Positions 1 through 10,922 of a DNA stretch of 64,000 bases are shown one piece after another. The first letter of the stretch is position 1; the number at the start of each line of letters is the position of its first letter. Under the pieces are notes generated by a model. That model worked only from the letters and a program-made list of their open reading frames with translations, had not been told where the DNA came from and made no database searches. A program made the position numbers and the translations under genes. Source of the stretch: Lentinus brumalis (Eukaryota > Basidiomycota > Agaricomycetes > Polyporales > Polyporaceae); assembly GCA_001792895.1 (NCBI GenBank), contig MARA01000020.1:62001-126000 (forward strand), given 5' to 3'.

Positions 1-324
1 CAGGGAAGCTGACACTCAGCCAGGCAAAAGTCGAGGTTTGCGTCTGTGTCATCGCAGATCCGAGTCCGTCAGCATATCGTGTAGACGGACGTTGACAGAG
101 CTCACCGAAGGATGCTGCTGTCCTATTCGACGAGAATTCTCGCATTCGAGGAAACCCGCTCGCCATGGCCCATGATACTTACTCCGTCGTCGGTGCTATT
201 ACCTCGAGGATGCTGGAATAGGTCTTCATGGTTGGAGATTCAGCGAGTTGCGCCAGCTTCTTGATAGCACTACGAAGGCGAGCTAGCGTGGTTGACACCA
301 GGCAGGACACATAGAGCCGTTCGC
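1..324. other. left flank, no gene seen
   Basis: I see no convincing exon, RNA gene or repeat here. The similarity that defines the triplicated block starts at about 325: the promoter of the first RNase H1 gene matches that of the second gene from about 12,605, while the sequence before 325 does not match the sequence before 12,605. The left edge of the triplication is therefore inside this window. Confidence 0.5.
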
Positions 325-578
325 GTTCAAAGCGCTCGTCACATAACTCTGTCTCTTACCGTCATCTTGCCGCTAGCTGCAGCCCGCTACTTCTTCCACA
401 TACCGCCTCTTTTACAGACAGAAAGCCCTGCAAGTTGGCTAATTGCACGCCGCTCGCCTACCTACTACGCCGCGTTCCAGCATCTACCTCGCTTACACAT
501 ATTCCTGCTTCTCCTCGCCGCCTCTCGCTCTTGCATACACCCGCCTGTATCTTTTCCGACAATTCGGAGCAGACTGAA

Positions 579-1932
579 ATGCCCAAGGCCTCAAAGCCTG
601 GCTTCTACGCTGTCGCGAGAGGACGCGTCCCCGGAGTCTACTCGACATGGTACGCGCGATCTCTGTTCACCCAGTTTCGTCCCGCCTCACACCCGCGCTC
701 GCCAGGGATGAATGTCAGCAACAAGTCTCCGGGTTCTTGGGCAACAAACATCAGAAGTTTCCGACTCTAGAGCAAGCCAGGGCCTACCTTGCGCAGCAAG
801 GAGTCAACGTCGGCGAGTCTTCGATCGCTAGCAGCTCATCAACCACTTCCGCGCCGCCACCTCCATCCCGCCGAACGCACGGTTCCAAGCCATATGAGAA
901 GCCCAGCACAACGAACGCGACCCCACAAGACAAGCCGCGCGGCTCCAAGTGGGCCGCGCTGACGACCGAAGTGATCGCGGACGAGAGCGGGTGGGACGTG
1001 GTGTACTCGGACGGCGCGTGCAAGGGCAACGGGAAGGTCGGCTCGGTCGCGGGCATAGGCGTATGGTGGGGCGCGAACGATCCAAGGTACGCACTCGTCG
1101 CTCTTGTATGTCCCCTCCAACGCAACGGCGGAATAGAAACCTTGCGGAGCGCTGTCCGGGCGGACAGACGAACAACCGCGCCGAACTCATCGTTCGTCGT
1201 CTGCCCGCGTCTCTCTTATTCCTCGCTGACCCCTCCTAGGCTATCGTACGCGTGCTCGAGACGACCCCGCACACGAAGAAGCCCCTCCTCATCAAGACTG
1301 ATTCGAAGTACAGCATAAGTTGTAAGTTCGTCGTGCGCGTTCGATGTCTACGTCTCCAACCACCCCACAGGTTTCCGCGAATGGATGCCGAAATGGCTTC
1401 GTAACAACTTCAATTCCTCAACCGGTGAGCCCGTCAAGAACGCCCCGCTAATTCGATACCTATCCGCCCTGCTCGACCAGCGCGCACGCGAAGGCCAGAA
1501 AGTAGGTCTCTCTTCCCATCCACAACCATTCTGCGTCGAGCTGACGTCCTACAGGTCCATCTCCAATACGTCAAGGGACACGCGGGCATCGAAGGGAACG
1601 AAGGCGCGGACTATTGTGCGAACCAGGGCGCGGTACTCCCGCAGGAGCCCGAACGCGACTGGGACGCCCTTGTCGACGATCTCCAGAACGTCACCGCCGA
1701 GGTATGTACTCACGCTCCTGCCTTCCGCTCGAGAGATTCAACCCGACGCGCAGCTATCGATAAAGCCCGAAGCCTTGCCCACAGCAGGCCCGTCGCAGGC
1801 GGAGCTCGAGGTACGTTCGGCCAGCGCGACGCGTGTGGTTGATGCTGACTTTTCTTTCCCTGTTCTCTGCAGGAGTATGCGGCAGGACTCGCGGACGACG
1901 ATGAGCTGCTCGCGGAGCTTGCAGCCGGGTGA
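579..1932 (+). CDS. ribonuclease H1, block 1 copy
   Basis: Removes the RNA strand of RNA:DNA hybrids (R-loops, primers) in the nucleus or mitochondria. I model eight exons: 579-649, 706-1086, 1137-1191, 1240-1321, 1371-1501, 1555-1701, 1736-1810 and 1873-1932. Their lengths sum to 1,002 nt, giving 333 aa in frame. The N-terminus (residues 1-55) is the hybrid-binding domain with the GFYAVARGR and YSTWDECQ motifs. A Ser/Pro-rich linker follows, then the RNase H fold from about residue 130. All expected acidic and His residues are visible: Asp in YSDGAC, Glu in NNRAEL, Asp in IKTDSKYS, and His and Asp in GHAGIEGNEGAD. The 34-nt intron 1702-1735 is unusually short, but it is needed to keep the frame and is conserved in all three copies. 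The start is the first ATG of the conserved hybrid-binding domain. Confidence 0.93.
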
Positions 1933-3650
1933 TCGCGGGTCACGGCCTACATATGAACTATGTTTTGTCCAGCTGTACCTCGATACCCCACTACCGAGTC
2001 CACCACTTTTGTCGACTCCGGGCTGTCTGATACCTGTCAGCCGGCAACATGTGCGGGTTTGTCCTGTCGCTATTTGAAAGGTTCCCCGTCCTTGCTCGGA
2101 CGTCTTCGAAGATATTGATCTTGTCAGGACGGAGAGTACATCAGGAACGCAGACAAAGGTAGGTCGCATATGCTCAGCAGCCCGCTGATCGTCGAATTCC
2201 TCAGAGGTCACCATGACGCGGAATCACACGCTTGTTCGACCTCGTCAGCACACGCCGTCGGGCTTCCCGTCGTCTCGTGCTTCCTGTCCATTGCTCACAA
2301 TCCTCGCACTTCCGACACCCCCAGTAAGCGGAGACACCTTTCGGACCTTCCTTCCACGACCAGAACCTCCGCGGACAGTCGAAACTCGCGCGACACTGGA
2401 GAGTCATCTCTGCGATCGCGACACTCGCCGACGCGACGCAGGCCGTTCGCTCACTGCACTGTCGACGAACCCTCAGTCCCAGGGCCCCCACGCACGACAC
2501 AGGCGAACGCGGAAGACCCTGCTAGCGGCTGCGGAAGTTGAAGTCCTTGGCATGATGTTGATTACTGAGACTCAATTCGATCGCAGGGCTAGCAAACTCG
2601 TCTACGTTCAGACGGCCCCGAGCTTACCGCGGAGCCCCTAGAAGGCGTATTCCGTGTCGTGCGGTGTGGTGCGGTGCACGACGCGAACGAGAACGAGAAG
2701 CCTGCCCCACGTTCAGGCCAAGGCCAAGACGTACCTGCTCGAGCCTTGCGGCAGCGCGATCGAAGGCCCGGCGCGTGGCTGCCTCCTCTCGACGCACCGC
2801 CGACGACGACACCGGTGAGTGGCGAACTAGCTGAGTCGCTCATCGACCTGCGTCGAACACCTCAGTGCCATGAGGCGCGGCGATACCCTCGTCCGACCGC
2901 CTTCCATGGTGTTGATATCTCGTGTTGGACCTCAGGAAGCATGAACAGCGTCGTCGCGCTCTTCCTGCCCATTCTCCCGCTCGGAGTCCTCGGAGCCCAT
3001 AGCCGTCCACAGGCGTCGAACTGTCCCTCTCGTACTCAGCAATGTTCGCTCAAGCCCGTTCGCGTGTTCCGCAGGTCCGCACGGAGACGGCCTTCGGTCC
3101 TTGCTTCCACGACCACAACTCCCGGGCACCTCCGTCAAAATCCGCTCGTCGACGCTCCTATGGTACAGCGACACTCGCCGACGACGCAGAACGTTCACTA
3201 CACTATCGACGAACCATAGCTCTCGCGCACGGCACGGACGAACGCGGCGGACCCTGCTAGCGACTTCGCAAGTCCTCGACGCGATCTTGAACACCGAGAC
3301 TCGGTTCGACCGCAAGTGAGCAGACACATCCACGTCCAGACCCCGAGCGCAGCTCACGCGTACCACGCGGCGCGAAGCTCATGAAGGGCAGGTTCCGTAT
3401 CGTGTCGTGCAGCGCAGGACCCGAACGAGAAGCCTGCCGACGCTCAGGACAAGACGCACCTGCTCGAGCCTGAGCTGGCCGGGACGCGATCGAAGGCCCA
3501 GCGCGTGCTGCCTCGGATTTTTTCCCGACGCACCGCCGCCGACGACTACACCGGTGAGTGGCGAACGTATACATGGAAGACAGCGTCCCATGCACGGTCT
3601 GACAGATCCAGGACTTGATACACGATGAGTGACAGGGATTTGGATACACA
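1933..3650. repeat. spacer with a degenerate internal duplication
   Basis: There is no protein I can recognise between RNase H1 and the lectin. The spacer contains two imperfect direct copies of one segment, about 2,260-2,830 and 3,040-3,560. Shared landmarks include CACTCGCCGACG, GACCCTGCTAGCG, AACGAGAAGCCTGCC and CACCGGTGAGTGGCG. Many short open frames exist on both strands, but none has a steady reading frame across both copies, so I treat this as non-coding or decayed. Position 3,032/3,033 corresponds to the transposon insertion site in block 3. Confidence 0.6.
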
Positions 3651-3974
3651 GCGCCGTTATACCGGCCACAACTTCAACTTACTCGCCAGATGTCGGACAC
3701 CGGTACACAGCGAGTCGGCCGAATACCGCGGTCACCCGACCGCCCAACTCCATACCTACTTGCCCACTCACCTCACCACATCGCCCTCGCTCAGAATCGC
3801 ACACAACGCACACCACAGATGTTCGAAGCAAGTTTGTTCCCTCTCGCGACGACGCGCATCCAGACATTACATGTGCGCAACAAGTAGTAAAAAAAAAGCA
3901 AGCAGAAGAAAACGCAAACCCAGGGCTTGTCAAAAGCCCACTTGCCCAGTGCGGCCTGAGCCTTTGGAGGGGGC

Positions 3975-4995
3975 TCATGCAGTGCACGACGCGCCGTTCG
4001 CGGTCACGGTGACGGTGACGGTCGCAGCAGCAGCGTTGTTCGCCGCAGACGTCGTCGCAGCCGCGGCCTTGGTCGACGTCGGCGTCGCGGTGACGGTCTT
4101 GCCCAGGTTCGCGTTGTTCGCGCCCGGTGCGGGGGTGCCGTTGCCGCCGAACGTGAACAGCTACACCGCACAATCAGCATACAACACGGGAGTGACAGGG
4201 AACGAGACGCACCTCGTCCGCCGAGGGGTTCGCGGAGTCGCAGTTCTTCTGGTCGAGCGCGGCGCCGGTGGACGTGAGGCACACCTTCCCGGCGCCGTTG
4301 AGAGGGATGAGCGGCTGCGCGCCCTGTGCGCTCGAGAACGCGAACTGCTGCGAGTTCGTCACGGATCCGCCTGTCGACGTGCCCGCCGCGTCAGTATCGG
4401 GACCAGCAAGTGGAGAGAGGACGAAAACGCACCGCCGTCAGCGCGGCCACCGCAGGAGAAGAGGAGGACCTGGTTGCCTGCGGCGCGGCGTGGGTCGAAG
4501 TTCAGGCACGCGTTCGTCTACGGACGCGGAGGGAATGTGGCGTGAGCGTGAGTGTGGGCGGCGCTCCCGCTCGAGGGGCAGCGGAGATAAGGGAAGGGGA
4601 CGTACGAGGGTGCTGACGATGTTCGCCTGGCCCGGGGTGTTCTGGTGCTTGCCCGCGGTGATCACGTCCCACTGCTGGTTCGCAGAGCCGTCGCAGTCGG
4701 CGAACGTGACCGGCGTCAGGTTCTCGCGGAAGTCGCCCGAGAGCGGGTCGACGGAGAGACACTTTCCGCTCGACGTCTGGTTCGAAGCACGTTAGAGTCA
4801 GACGGCGAGAATGTCCGAGCGATCTGCAGCGCAGCGCACCTTGATCGTGGTCGCAGTCAGTGCACGCGTGGCGGTATCGTCGCGCGGCTGTGCCTCGAGG
4901 GTAGCGGCGACGTCGAGGGTCGTGCGGCGTTGGAAGGGGAGCGCGTGCGCGACGGCGACGGCGGCGAGGAGCGTGGCAATGGAGAAGGCACGCAT
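3975..4995 (-). CDS. secreted ricin-B-like (beta-trefoil) lectin, block 1 copy
   Basis: A small secreted protein with a ricin-type beta-trefoil carbohydrate-binding region; no toxin or enzyme chain is present. Five exons on the minus strand (4840-4995, 4606-4776, 4433-4517, 4213-4370, 3975-4160) sum to 756 nt, giving 251 aa in frame. Residues 1-18 form a signal peptide (MRAFSIATLLAAVAVAHA). Lectin repeats follow with SGKCLSVDP, NQQWDVITAG, NACLNFDPRRAAGNQV and LIPLNGAGKVCLTSTG motifs. The last 50 residues are an Ala/Thr/Val-rich tail like those of wall-attached fungal proteins. A TATA-like TATATAGGGC lies at 5,451-5,460 (minus-strand reading CCTATATA), far upstream. The ligand is unknown; a defence or wall role is inference. 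Confidence 0.85.
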
Positions 4996-5640
4996 CGTGA
5001 GTTGAGCAAGGAGTTGGAGGAGTTTGCGGTAAAGACTGAAAGTGTAGAACGATTGACTGAACGGAGCTAGCCGTGTAGAGGAGAGAGAGCAGGAAAGAAA
5101 TGCCTGGCTTGCAGGAAGGCGTAGACGTCGAGAGGGCACAAAGAGGGGACGGAGACCCCGGGGAGACGCTGGGACTCGACCTCCCGCGGAAGGTCAAGGA
5201 CGTCTTGAGCGATCGAACGCCCGGGGTTCGGAACTCCCCGTGCCCACCCCGAGCCGAATAGCAGACGGAATTCGACGGTGTCGAGGAGAGAGGCTAGGAT
5301 GGTGGCTGTGCGTAGACAGCATGTACCGTAGGGAGCAATACATGTTGTTCGCTCTGCTCTTCGAGTGCTGCCGCCTCGTGTTCGGGGTTACGGGAGACGC
5401 TGGACGAAGATCTCCCGGGACGATCGACTGCCTCAGGGCACTCTACGGGGTATATAGGGCACGGGGGGTGCAGGACATGGTAGCGGCGGGTCGAGAGCAG
5501 CGGGCACTCGCAGACTTGGGAAGAACAGAGGACTCTCCAGACAGTTCGTGAGGGAGAGAGCAATGTATTCTCGGTACCTGCTACTACACAGAGGATCGTC
5601 CAATACATGATCTACGAACTAACGAGCCGGAACACGTCCG
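4996..5640. other. upstream region of the lectin gene
   Basis: No convincing gene. On the minus strand this holds the lectin 5' leader and promoter. A TATA-like CCTATATACC lies on the minus strand near 5,450. Similarity between block 1 and block 3 breaks off at about 5,155 in this region (about 37,845 in block 3), which marks the right-hand truncation of block 3. Confidence 0.4.
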
Positions 5641-7140
5641 CGATGTCTGAACGCGTCCCGACGCACGGGCGCCTATCCGGCGTGTCTCTTGCTTCCTGCC
5701 ACCACCTCGCCTCCCCGCTCTTCGTCTCGCTGCTTCTCTACGCTGGGGCTTCGGTTAGCGCAACATCGACACACGCTCTGCGATCTAAGTTCTCACCTGG
5801 AACTCTGGGAACACGAGCACTCGAGACTCGACTCAACTCAGGCGGCCGTACTGCATGGGCTAGAGCAGAGTGCGGGGAAATCCCTCGGACGCTAGATGTA
5901 TGCGCTACTACTGAGGTAAGTCCCGAAGGTCTGTGCTGTGTTCTGTTGCCGCTATGCGGCCTGGGGACGCCCTGATGTCCTAGCAGCGACTGGACAAGAC
6001 CTGGCCGTGACGACTGTCAGACGAGCACAACAAGCGATCCAACGGACGAAAATACTCGCCAAGGTAAGTCTGCAACTTGATGTACGCTCTCCGTACGGCG
6101 TTACGTCTTTGGGGGAGGTCGGAGAACAGTCTTGGCTCGCTGCTCGCTGAAAAGGACTTGGCTCGACGCTCGGTCGCTGAGCTTCTGCGCCATTCTCTCT
6201 GTCTTTCTCGCAGGATCGCAACAGTGCCAGAAGCACATCCGGACGCGCGGATTCTGGAGAGAAGGCCGAGTGTTAGTCCTTGACGTCCAACCCGCACAGG
6301 TAAGTTTTTCTTGCATGGAGACCGCCGCGTCACCAGCCTGCTCCGCCCGCCATCCTTCGCCGCAGCACGTCGCACCGTCACGGACGTCTTTATGACGTCC
6401 TTCGAGCTCCAAGGAGCGAACCTGGAAGCTAGCAGATCAGTACGGCAAGCACTCAAGAGCCAGCGAAGACGACTCACTGAGATCGTCAGCGAGGATGCGC
6501 TGCGCGCGTCCTCCTTCCTCCAGAAGCTCAGGCGGACGCGGCAGGACGGCCCCAGGAGACTGCCCGAGAGCACCGACGGTATGCCCGGGAGCTTGAGCTC
6601 GGGCAGGAGAACTTGCTCGGGAGCGCTGATCGACCTCGGCTGCGTGGTCACGGACGTCTTGACGACGCCCTCCGAGCTCCAAGGAGCGAACCTGGAAGCT
6701 AGCAGGTCAGTACGGTAAGCACTCAAGAGCCAGCGAAGACGACTCACTGAGATCGTCAGCGAGGACGCGCTGCGCGCGCCCTCCTTCCTCCCGAATCTTA
6801 GGCGGACTCGCTCTAGCCAGCGGCGAGCGCGGCAGTACGCCCCGGGAGACTGCCCGAGAGCATCGATGGTATGCCCGGGAACTTGAGCTCGGGTAGGAGA
6901 ATCAGTACGGCAAGCACCCAAGAGCCAGTAGCCAACTCACTGAGATCGTCAGCGAGGACGCGCACAGCGCGTCCTCCTTCCTCCAGAAGCTCGGACGGAT
7001 TTACTGCAGCAAGCGGAGCGCGGCAGTGCGGCCCCGAGAGACTGCCCGAGAGTACCGACGGGATGCCCGGGAGCTTGAGCTCGGGCAGGAGAACTTGCCC
7101 GGGAGTGCTGGGTGACAGCCCGGGAGCTCGATGTCGGCCG
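5640..7140 (+). pseudogene. coiled-coil gene remnant with tandemly repeated exon, block 1
   Basis: Helix-rich frames are joined by good splice signals: GTAAGT at 6,064 with CAG at 6,211, and GTAAGT at 6,300 with CAG near 6,365. The segments read LAVTTVRRAQQAIQRTK (about 5,990-6,063), then a segment at 6,214-6,299, then a long helical exon from about 6,366 containing ELQGANLEASRSVRQALK and LTEIVSEDALRASSFLQKL. The joined frames do not stay in phase at 6,063/6,214. The last exon is copied twice more downstream (from about 6,645 and 6,905), with a stop at the first copy where GCAAG became GTAAG. The family is unknown; a live gene with a splice pattern I missed is possible. Confidence 0.3.
6375..7130 (+). 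repeat. degenerate tandem exon repeat (about 2.8 copies)
   Basis: Three imperfect copies, at about 6,375-6,640, 6,647-6,900 and 6,905-7,130, with a spacing of about 270 bp between the first two. Landmarks are GAGCTCCAAGGAGCGAACC, CTGAGATCGTCAGCGAGGA and CCCGGGAGCTTGAGCTCGGG. The last is nearly palindromic and can form a hairpin in each unit. The third copy lacks the first part of the unit. The same array is at about 18,656-19,411 in block 2. Confidence 0.7.
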
Positions 7141-7514
7141 GGAGCATATAGGCCGGGAGCGCTGCTGATGCGGTCGCGGTGTCGCACCTCGGAGAGAGGG
7201 TAGGTCGTGGTCTGCAATGCGCCGCTGGTGCAACACGCAGCATGACCGCTTCCCAACAGCGCTATCCCGTGCCGCCCTGGGACTGCTCGAGAACGGGACA
7301 AGAAGGTCAGCACAGCAGCTCCTGAACGCAAGTGCAGAAGACTTACTGACGTTGTCAGCTCGGACGTGCTGGGTGCGTGCTCCATCCGAACACGCGAGCA
7401 GTGTCGCTCCAGAGTTCATCGAGCACAGAGGTACCGAGATGTACCGGGAGCGGCCGGGCGTTTGGCGACGGCCAGCAGGATCAGCCCGGGACCGCTGTCG
7501 AGCAGCCCGGGAGC

Positions 7515-8669
7515 TCAACATCGGGCTAGAGGATGTCGCCCGGGAGCGCTACGCAGCACGGCGGGGAGCGTGTGTTGAGCTCTGCCGGCCCGAGTGATGT
7601 CGAAAACGGCGTCCAGGACTGGCATAATCAGGTACGAGGTGAGCGACGCACGACCGCAAAATACTGATACACTTACAGAAGTCTTCAAGGCGAGGGCCGG
7701 GAGGCTCCGGGTCATAGGTGTTGCACGCCGTGTTCAGGAGTCGCTGATGCCGTGTCTGTAAGCAGGGAGACCGCTCGCCACGGCGGATCGCGTTGAACGC
7801 AGCTCCTCGCGAGTCTTGAGCAGTGACGCATGACACGGCCATACAGAGGCCGGAGAAACCCAGCGACCTTGACGTGGCACCACCGCGCGACGCCATCAGA
7901 GCATGGTAGGCAGTCTTCTGTTGACAGTGGGTCGCTTCGAAACAGACGAGCAGGTAAGCCGTGTGCAGAGTGTCGAGCGGCGATGGAATAGACTCACTCG
8001 GGATATGTGAAGTGCACTTGAGCTGGGCACAGTGCTCACGACGCGCTCCCGGCCGGGAGCGATCTTCGACGTGGCAGCTCGTTTCCGGGATGTGAGAGAA
8101 CTCGTCCGCGAACCCTAGGATGTCCGGCTTGCCGGGGACGTTCCTCAAGCGGTCGTAGAGGCTCGCAGGTGGAGGTGCAGCTGCTGGGAAGGGAGAAGGG
8201 TTACCAGTGGTCCAGTGCGACGAGCAGGGTGTAGCGGTCAGATGGGAGGACACAGTAGAGGCTAGACAAATCTCGTCAGCGACGAGTGTCGACAGCGTCG
8301 AATGAAGATATGAGCGAACACTTACGTTCGGTGAGAAGAGTGAGCAGTCTCAGTGGGGACTCGGACGGTGAACGACGTGGTGAGGAGGTGGGAAAGCGTA
8401 GTGAGGACGGCAGATTACATGATGAGAAAGGAGTCCTGTGCGGCGGTTGTGGTGGCAAGGACAGCTGGCAGCGCGACCAGGAAGGAATTGGGGGGATGAG
8501 ATGAGGCGTGCAGGACCGGTACTAGAAACAGGAAGAGCTTGAGAGACGACGCGGCCACGGAAGTGGGCCGTGGCTGTGAGCGGAGGTCTAAGCTCGCTTC
8601 TGCAAGGCCAGATATTGCTGTGAGAGAATGATGCAATTTTGACGGTGACAGAGCAGTCTCGAACGACAT
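7515..8669 (-). CDS. unidentified multi-exon protein, block 1 copy
   Basis: Not recognised. Several minus-strand segments have protein-like composition and are separated by plausible introns. One segment around 8,050-8,180 contains SLYDRLRNVPGKPDILGFAD and SHIPETSCHVEDRSRPG. A GTAAGT/TAG intron joins LLTLLTE to PSTVSSHLT (about 8,250-8,330), and a GTAACC/CAG intron leads into AAAPPPASLYDRL. A later exon (about 7,695-7,910) contains GFSGLCMAVSCVTAQDSRG and joins through GTAAGT near 7,686 to the last exon ending LRSAPGRHPLARC. The phase at one middle intron does not close, so the model is incomplete. The start is taken as the ATG of an upstream frame and is uncertain. Confidence 0.35.
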
Positions 8670-8755
8670 TGAAATTTAATCCCGCTAAGCACTCGGCACG
8701 CTGAGTACCACCTTCGATTCGAGCTCAATACCTCTCAATATCCAAGGGGAAATCT

Positions 8756-9665
8756 CTAGAAGTGCGGTAGCAGTACTGGCTCATCCGGAGTACCAGGATA
8801 GAGAAATATTAATGCCGGATTCCGGAAGCACAGTATGACAGCAGACTCAGACTGAGACAATCTCGGGGAACAGACGGGGGCCTCGCAGGCCATGGCATCA
8901 GTGCTCGGGCAGCAGACACCGCCGCCGGCGTAGGCTGTGGGGTCGAGTCCTGTGAATATCACTCCAGGCTTTCCGGCGCTCCCGAGGTTACAGATATTTT
9001 CCCGGATTCTCGAGCGGGGCTCCTCTGCATCCGCCTTTATGACGAACACCGAAATTGGTTCTGGAGACGCGCATGATGTATAGTAGATTTGAATAGGATC
9101 CTGAGCAAAGCGAGACTCACTTTGGTAAAGGCTTGATGCCCGCTGAGACCAAATCAAATGCGCTTTACTTCTAGAAGCCTCGGGAGACAGCGAATACGAA
9201 ACACGAGGACGGAGGCAGGCGCGGCCGCTCAGCGCTTGCACCACTACGCCATGCACAGATCTGGATCTGGGCTGCCGCCCGCAACTCTTCGCCATCGCTC
9301 ACGCCGGACAATGTCAAGCCCCCAAGTACTGGAGCATTTCGGGAAGGTTCTGGCTTATATTGCAATACTACTGAGCTATATTGAGCCCGGAATGGACCAG
9401 TATGGCAGTCTCTCCTAGATCACCGCAGTGGATCAAAGAATTCAAATTCACTCTTCTCCGCAAATCAATCTCGAACTTCCGGACCAAGCCGTGCCAGCTC
9501 AAGCACGTGAGTAATTACTTGAGCCTCTAGAACGCTAAGTAAACTCACAGATACAAGTATCACCAGGCAAACCACGGAAAGACTCACAAACAGCTCCAAC
9601 GCTCTCCCGATGCATCCGCCCGCCGAGGCTTCCCCAATCTCTCGCCGCAATTCACAAATCCCCAA
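8756..9665 (-). CDS. possible secreted or membrane protein, block 1 copy
   Basis: Weak call. The 3' frame (8,756 to about 9,120) reads as a plausible Cys-containing protein with PEPISVFVIKADAEEPRSR and AYAGGGVCCPSTDAMACEA. About 350 bp upstream, a frame near 9,550-9,665 contains a hydrophobic stretch (ELFVSLSVVCLVILVSVSLL) followed by a GTGAGT donor. No in-frame ATG was found for the hydrophobic piece, so the two may not belong together. This stretch (about 8,660-9,720) is visibly less GC-rich than its surroundings. Confidence 0.22.
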
Positions 9666-9699
9666 TCAAACACCGCAAACAGCGCCCAAATAAGCGACT

Positions 9700-10150
9700 T
9701 TTACCCGAGCTGTTGCAGGTCGTAAAATGCAGCCCGAGCGTGGAATCTGCGTGCCCGTCGCACCTCGGGATCCCACATCGTCCCACCATATCTGCTGTCG
9801 CCCTCTGGTTGGCTCGTCGCCCCGGGCTTGGCTCGCCGGGCTCCGTGTGCGAGTCATACGTAGTGAGAAACATTTGTGTATGTTGTGTGCGCCGGGAGAG
9901 CTCCGAGTGCGTATATGAGCCGTGCTGTTCTGTCCGCTTCTGCACTCGCCCTCCCTCCACCTCCTCTCCCCTTTCCTGTCTCAGGCGCCCTCCTCGCTTG
10001 CCAGACCGGTCTGGTCTGTCTCCGTCGCACTTCTCTTTGTTCGTCTGGCACTGCGGCCGCTCTGTGCTGTCGGGACCGTCTTGTCCAGGCCATTATAGTG
10101 TGCGGCGAGTCTCTCAACTCCGTGTTTGACCGGGTATGCTGACGGATTGA
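9700..10150. other. no gene seen
   Basis: Nothing convincing. Short open frames on both strands overlap each other and lack protein-like composition. A pyrimidine-rich tract (about 9,950-9,980) and GTATATGAG near 9,910 could belong to the leader of the next gene. Confidence 0.35.
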
Positions 10151-10182
10151 TAAACCAAGCTTCGTCCACTCTTCGGACTCTC

Positions 10183-10922
10183 ATGAGCGTCGCTCACACT
10201 TTATGTAGCATCTCATCGGTACGTCCTTGCTATCTCTTGTACAGTGCCGCGTACAGATCTCATTGACTATTCTACTACATAGAACCCAGGTAAACACATC
10301 GCCGCACTACTGCTAACCTCGTGCGATCCCCGTCCCGTCGGCGGCTCCTGTATCCCCCAGATAAGTCCTCGCCGCATCTACGTCTTGAAGGCTCGAGGCA
10401 TACTAACCCTGGGCGATTGCACAGCGAAGATCCAACCGGGAGGCCTCGTACGTCACGCAATTTCCTCTGCAATCCAGCGGCCCAGACGGACGGCAGAAGC
10501 TCTTGCCGACGCTGCACCCAGGATCGCGCTTCGGACCGCTGTGCCCGCTGCTGCACTCTATCTAGCATCCAGGAACGTCCAATGCGGTGAGTTGCCGTGT
10601 AGCCGTGCCCCGGGCGATATGACTTGACAGCTCACCGGTTTTCCCTATTGCTGCAGTGCGCAAGCGAAGCCGCTCGGGGCCCGCGGCGCTTGAGCTTCGT
10701 TCCGCACGGATGTGCCAGGTATGTCGTCCGCGCTTGCATTTCGCTCGTTTGTACAGTGCTTGATGCCGCCCGGCTTTGCCAGGTCACAGGTGTCGTGGGG
10801 CCCCGACTCGGGTTGTCCGTGTCCCAGCCCACGCTCACGGTGCGTGTCCGTCTGCGGGGTACTGCGGCCGGCGAGATAAGGATTTATTGCTAACGTTGTC
10901 TAAGGTGCCCGGTACTGACTGA
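10183..10922 (+). CDS. unidentified small six-exon protein, block 1 copy
   Basis: Not recognised, but the model is coherent. Exons 10183-10218, 10257-10289, 10361-10586, 10657-10718, 10783-10839 and 10905-10922 all join through GT-AG introns of 38-71 nt and keep one frame. They sum to 432 nt, giving 143 aa from the ATG at 10183 (MSVAHTLCSISS) to TGA. The intron before exon 3 has a clear GCTAAC branch site. The middle is Ala/Arg-rich and probably helical (AISSAIQRPRRTAEALADAA). There is no domain, signal peptide or Cys pattern that I know. An identical copy is in block 2; block 3 lacks this part. Confidence 0.42.

Noticed and set aside
579..800. N-terminal domain named after a plant-virus inclusion protein in domain databases
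   Set aside because: The same fold is the normal hybrid-binding domain of cellular RNase H1. With the RNase H fold behind it and host-type introns, this is a host gene, not a viral remnant.
3625..4545. 306-codon open frame on the plus strand
   Set aside because: It lies antisense to the lectin gene, whose five exons close in frame and encode recognisable motifs; the frame is a composition artefact. The same applies at 15,906-16,826.
5980..6921. 313-codon open frame on the minus strand
   Set aside because: It is antisense to the repeated helical exons and its apparent internal repeats only reflect the DNA repeat; no known motif.
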